Positions 4,612-6,914 of a stretch of 6,914 nt of DNA are shown here, one piece after another; position 1 is the first letter of the stretch; the number at the start of each line of letters is the position of its first letter. The stretch is from contig SKMG01000122.1 in the NCBI GenBank assembly GCA_007121175.1, positions 1-6,914 on the forward strand, in the 5' to 3' direction. Under the pieces are notes generated by a model. The model was given only the letters and a program-made list of their open reading frames with translations, was not told where the DNA came from and searched no databases. Both the position numbers and the translations under genes were made by a program. Source of the DNA: Trueperaceae bacterium. GTDB lineage: Bacteria > Deinococcota > Deinococci > Deinococcales > Trueperaceae.

Positions 4612-5325
4612 CTACCGCTTCGGCATGTTCCGGTGAGGGCTCACGAGCTGTCGTAGGATCTCGCCATACATCTTGAGCCGTATCAGCAGGCCGCGCAGCA
4701 GGCCGCGCTTGGCCTCCTTCGTCACCTGGGACACGCCCTCGAGCGTCACGTCGACGGTGCTCCAGGTGGCCGCCGAGGCGTGGTTGGTGATGGCGACCTC
4801 GATGCCGTAGCGCGACTCGGCCAGGCCCGGTACCTCGAGCAGACGCGTGCGCAGCGCGCTGCGCTGACCGTTGAGCTGGGGCGCGATGTGCTGAGCCGCG
4901 GTGGTCGTCCAACGGCCGCGGCTGAACACGCCGCGGCTCATGTCGGCCTCTCCGGAGAGCACCGGTCGCGCGAGCGCGCGCACGTGCTCAGCGCGTAGCC
5001 CGACTAAGTCGGCGTCGATGAGCACGACCACGTCCTCGTCGCGGGCCGCGAGCCCGGCGGCGACCGCGCCGCCCTTGCCGCGGTTGTCGGGCAGCCGCAG
5101 CACCTGGGCGCCTGCGCGCCGTGCCACTGCGCTGGTGGCGTCGCTGGAGCCGTCGTCGACGACCACCACCGGGCCGATGCGTGCCGCGCGAGCGCTGCGT
5201 ATCACGTTGGCGACAGTTCGGGCTTCGTCGAAGGCCGGGATGAGCACCACGGCGCGCCGCTGCGCGGCGTCCGCCGATCGTGAAGCGCCGCGAGCGTCGA
5301 GCGAAGGAACAGCCTCAGCCTCCAA
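4612..5325 (-). CDS. family 2 glycosyltransferase (GT-A fold)
   Basis: The 237-residue product is a compact GT2-type enzyme. A variable head (1-24) precedes the first Rossmann-like strand VVLIPAFDEARTVANVI (26-42). Then follow VVVVDDGSSDAT (53-64), which binds the nucleotide, LPDNRGKGGAVAAGL (78-92) and VVLIDADL (100-107) with the metal-binding DAD at 104-106. LNGQRSALR (151-159) is the likely acceptor-side motif, and a basic amphipathic tail (206-230) could contact the membrane. No membrane spans are seen. The sugar and acceptor cannot be told; a polyprenyl-phosphate or lipid acceptor is plausible. The TTG start at 5325 overlaps the upstream protease stop by 11 bases, a sign of translational coupling; later GTG codons would cut the first strand. 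Confidence 0.85.
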   Translation of the reverse strand: MEAEAVPSLDARGASRSADAAQRRAVVLIPAFDEARTVANVIRSARAARIGPVVVVDDGSSDATSAVARRAGAQVLRLPDNRGKGGAVAAGLAARDEDVVVLIDADLVGLRAEHVRALARPVLSGEADMSRGVFSRGRWTTTAAQHIAPQLNGQRSALRTRLLEVPGLAESRYGIEVAITNHASAATWSTVDVTLEGVSQVTKEAKRGLLRGLLIRLKMYGEILRQLVSPHRNMPKR

Positions 5326-6403
5326 GGAGCCCCCCGAGCTCCTGGACGGTGATCAGCACGATCAAGGCCAGTACGGCCATGATCCCCACGAAGTGGATCG
5401 CCTCCTCCTGCCCGGGCCGGAAGGGGCGACCGCGGGCTGAGACCACCGTCGCGAGCAGCAGCCGGCCGCCGTCGAGGCCCGGGATCGGCAGGAGGTTGAA
5501 CACTGCGAGCGAGAAGTTGATCAGGGCGGCCAGCAGCAGCACGGGCGCGAGCCCGACCTGGGCTGCCTGACCGACCATGCCGACCATGCCCACGGGACCG
5601 GCCACGTCCTCGTTGGGCTGCCCCGAGAGTGCTGAGCCAAAGCCGCGCACGAACGCCACGACCATCTCAGGGAACATCCGCACACCGAAGTCGATGCTCT
5701 CGGCCAACGCGGTACCGAAGCCGACGCTGGAGACCACCCGCGGGGTCAGCTGCACGCCCAGCAGCGGACGCTCGCCCGGCGCGAGGCCTGCCGGCGGCCA
5801 GGCCGTGTCGACGCTGCGCCGCGAGCCGTCGTCGCCGGCGACGACCAGCTCGAGCGAGCTGGCTTGGGCCAACTCCGCCACCATCTGGTCGGGGGTCGGA
5901 TCGAGGATCGCGTTCAAGCGCTCCACCTGGTCGCCGGCTCGGAGTCCGAGCGCCGCCGCGGCCGAGCCCTCGGCCACACCGACGATCTGCGCTCCTTGCA
6001 CCTCCACCGGGGTGCCTGAGACCAGTTCGCGGTAGCCGGGTGCGAGCACCACCGCGCTTGCCAGCAGCACGGTACCGAGCAGGTAGTTCGCCAGCACGCC
6101 GGCAGACAGGACCCAGGCCTTGCTTCCCAGCCGCAGCTGCGCCATCCCGTCGGTCGGTGCGCGCAAAGTGCCGTCCTCGTCAGCCGTCGCGGCCATGCCC
6201 GGCAGATCGACGTAGCCGCCGAGCGGCAACGCCGAGACCCTCCACTCGGTACCGCGCCAGCGCCGGCGCCACACGATCGGCCCCATACCGACGCTGAACG
6301 CCCGCACCGGCAGCCCGACCGAGCGTGCGGCCACGAAATGCGCCAGCTCGTGCACCAGCACGGCCGTCATCAAGATCATCAAGAACACCACTGCGGTCAG
6401 CAC
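5315..6403 (-). CDS. rseP: site-2 intramembrane zinc metalloprotease, RseP/RasP family (M50)
   Basis: This family cuts membrane-spanning anti-sigma factors and leftover signal peptides within the bilayer. From the GTG at 6403 the product is 362 residues. The HExxH zinc site is HELAH (18-22) in the first membrane span. WRGTEWRVSALPLGGYV (49-65) is the typical membrane-reentrant loop. A second span lies around 98-121. One PDZ domain spans about 136-190 (GVAEGSAAAALGLRAGDQVERL). GPVGMVG (269-275), a third span, and NLLPIPGLDGGRLL (303-316) with Asp311 as third zinc ligand follow, then a last span at 338-354. E. coli RseP has about 450 residues and two PDZ domains, so this is the shorter single-PDZ type. 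GGAGG at 6417-6413 stands 9 bases before the GTG. A longer frame open to 6472 has no such site and gives an odd basic head. Confidence 0.92.
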   Translation of the reverse strand: MLTAVVFLMILMTAVLVHELAHFVAARSVGLPVRAFSVGMGPIVWRRRWRGTEWRVSALPLGGYVDLPGMAATADEDGTLRAPTDGMAQLRLGSKAWVLSAGVLANYLLGTVLLASAVVLAPGYRELVSGTPVEVQGAQIVGVAEGSAAAALGLRAGDQVERLNAILDPTPDQMVAELAQASSLELVVAGDDGSRRSVDTAWPPAGLAPGERPLLGVQLTPRVVSSVGFGTALAESIDFGVRMFPEMVVAFVRGFGSALSGQPNEDVAGPVGMVGMVGQAAQVGLAPVLLLAALINFSLAVFNLLPIPGLDGGRLLLATVVSARGRPFRPGQEEAIHFVGIMAVLALIVLITVQELGGLLGG

Positions 6404-6545
6404 GATCCCATTCCTCCACCTCGCCCTCTCAGTATGCACGCGGCGGCCAGTCGCGAGAGACGCCCAGCCCACGCTCTGCGCCGGGCCGCCAGGGAGCCGC
6501 GGCTGCCCAACGGCACAGCGGCATCCAGGGGCCAGCCGGAGCGCG
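6404..6545 (-). promoter_or_regulatory. 142-base gap upstream of the protease gene with a weak promoter candidate
   Basis: On the - strand CATACT (6436-6431) resembles a -10 box and lies 27 bases before the GTG, so the message would have a leader of about 20 bases containing the GGAGG. No convincing -35 is found at 17 bases (CTCTCG). The rest of the gap is GC-rich with only imperfect inverted repeats and no clear terminator for the CBS gene, so read-through from that gene is possible. Confidence 0.3.
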
Positions 6546-6914
6546 CTACCGCGCCGTCTCCAGCGCGCGCACCACGTCGGTCTTGGCCAGGACGCCGACG
6601 ACGCGGGAGAGGGAGTCGACGACGATCAGGCGGCCGAGCTCGCTGTTCGCCAGGCGCCGGACCGCGAGCTCCATGTCTTCGTCCGCGCCGACGGTCTCCG
6701 CATCGCGCAGCAGCGAGCGAAGCGACGTGGTGTCGTCGGCGACCTCGGCCTCGGCGATGTGGGCGACGCCGAGGAGGCGTCCATCACCGTCGACGACGGG
6801 GTACAGCTTGTGCTTCTTCCAGGTCTTGAGCGCACGGAAGCGGTCGATGGGCATCCCCTCGTCGACGGTGACCGGATCGGGGCTCATGAACTCGCGTACC
6901 CGGCGCCCTTCGAA
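6546..6914 (-). CDS. C-terminal part of a tandem CBS-domain protein (partial)
   Basis: The frame is open to the window edge and gives the last 122 residues; an internal ATG at 6887 is unlikely to be the start because the preceding residues FEGRRVREF already belong to the CBS lead-in (RVREFMSPDPVTV). The first CBS motif covers about residues 6-57 of the fragment (YPVVDGDGRLLGVAHIAEAEV) and the second 72-122 (VGADEDMELAVRRLANSELGRLIVVDSLSRVVGVLAKTDVV, shown here by its ends VGADEDMEL and VVGVLAKTDVV). A CBS pair binds adenine nucleotides or similar ligands and regulates the attached domain. The missing N-terminal part could be a chloride channel, an M50 protease, a transporter or nothing; it cannot be told here. 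The stop TAG lies 142 bases upstream of the protease gene on the same strand. Confidence 0.85.
   Translation of the reverse strand, partial: FEGRRVREFMSPDPVTVDEGMPIDRFRALKTWKKHKLYPVVDGDGRLLGVAHIAEAEVADDTTSLRSLLRDAETVGADEDMELAVRRLANSELGRLIVVDSLSRVVGVLAKTDVVRALETAR

Noticed and set aside
6397..6411. ATG GGA TCG TGC TGA overlapping the protease start on the - strand
   Set aside because: It is only four codons and sits one base after GGAGG, too close for initiation. It looks like chance.
6404..6472. Longer protease frame with a start near 6472, adding 23 residues
   Set aside because: The extra head is basic and unlike the family, which starts directly with the first membrane span. The GTG at 6403 has GGAGG at a 9-base distance and a natural start.
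1..6914. A new defence, mobile or CRISPR-like system
   Set aside because: No transposase, integrase, nuclease, toxin-antitoxin pair or spaced direct repeats were found. The only direct repeat is the 13-bp triplication at 341-379, and the genes are mostly core functions.

Overview
The window looks like chromosome of a GC-rich bacterium of the Deinococcota (Deinococcus-Thermus), probably near Truepera or Deinococcus. That is an inference from three things. The MqnD protein closely resembles the Thermus-type futalosine-pathway enzyme. The RseP-type protease has the WRGTEW...PLGGYV style of that phylum as I remember it. Several genes carry a TANNNT -10 box 5 to 8 bases before the start codon with no Shine-Dalgarno sequence, which is the leaderless pattern well known in Deinococcus. 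No mobile element, CRISPR array, tRNA or rRNA was seen, and codon use is uniformly GC-rich.

Left part (1-1851). The 3' end of an unrecognised + strand gene converges on a 68-residue unknown gene on the - strand. Upstream of that gene, across its likely promoter, lies a perfect 13-bp tandem repeat in three copies. Next on the - strand is a two-gene unit: mqnD (menaquinone synthesis by the futalosine route) followed by a YIP1-like membrane protein, the two coupled by a 4-base GTGA overlap.

Centre (1852-3266). A 151-bp divergent region carries the mqnD start and the promoter and leader of the translation operon infC-rpmI-rplT (IF3, L35, L20). The best infC start is a rare ATC codon at 2003, behind an 8-base Shine-Dalgarno match. 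A possible 19-codon leader reading frame ends inside that Shine-Dalgarno sequence. A large GC-rich inverted repeat follows rplT.

Right part (3267-6914). A probably leaderless hisD (histidine synthesis) converges on a - strand group across a 12-bp two-part hairpin. That group, read right to left, holds the C-terminal part of a tandem-CBS protein, a site-2 protease (RseP family), and a family 2 glycosyltransferase whose TTG start overlaps the protease stop by 11 bases.

Most of the window is conserved housekeeping sequence. I found no clear new multi-gene system. The points most worth checking are the infC start and leader, the recurring leaderless promoters, the tandem repeat at the small unknown gene, and substitutions in conserved motifs of HisD and MqnD.
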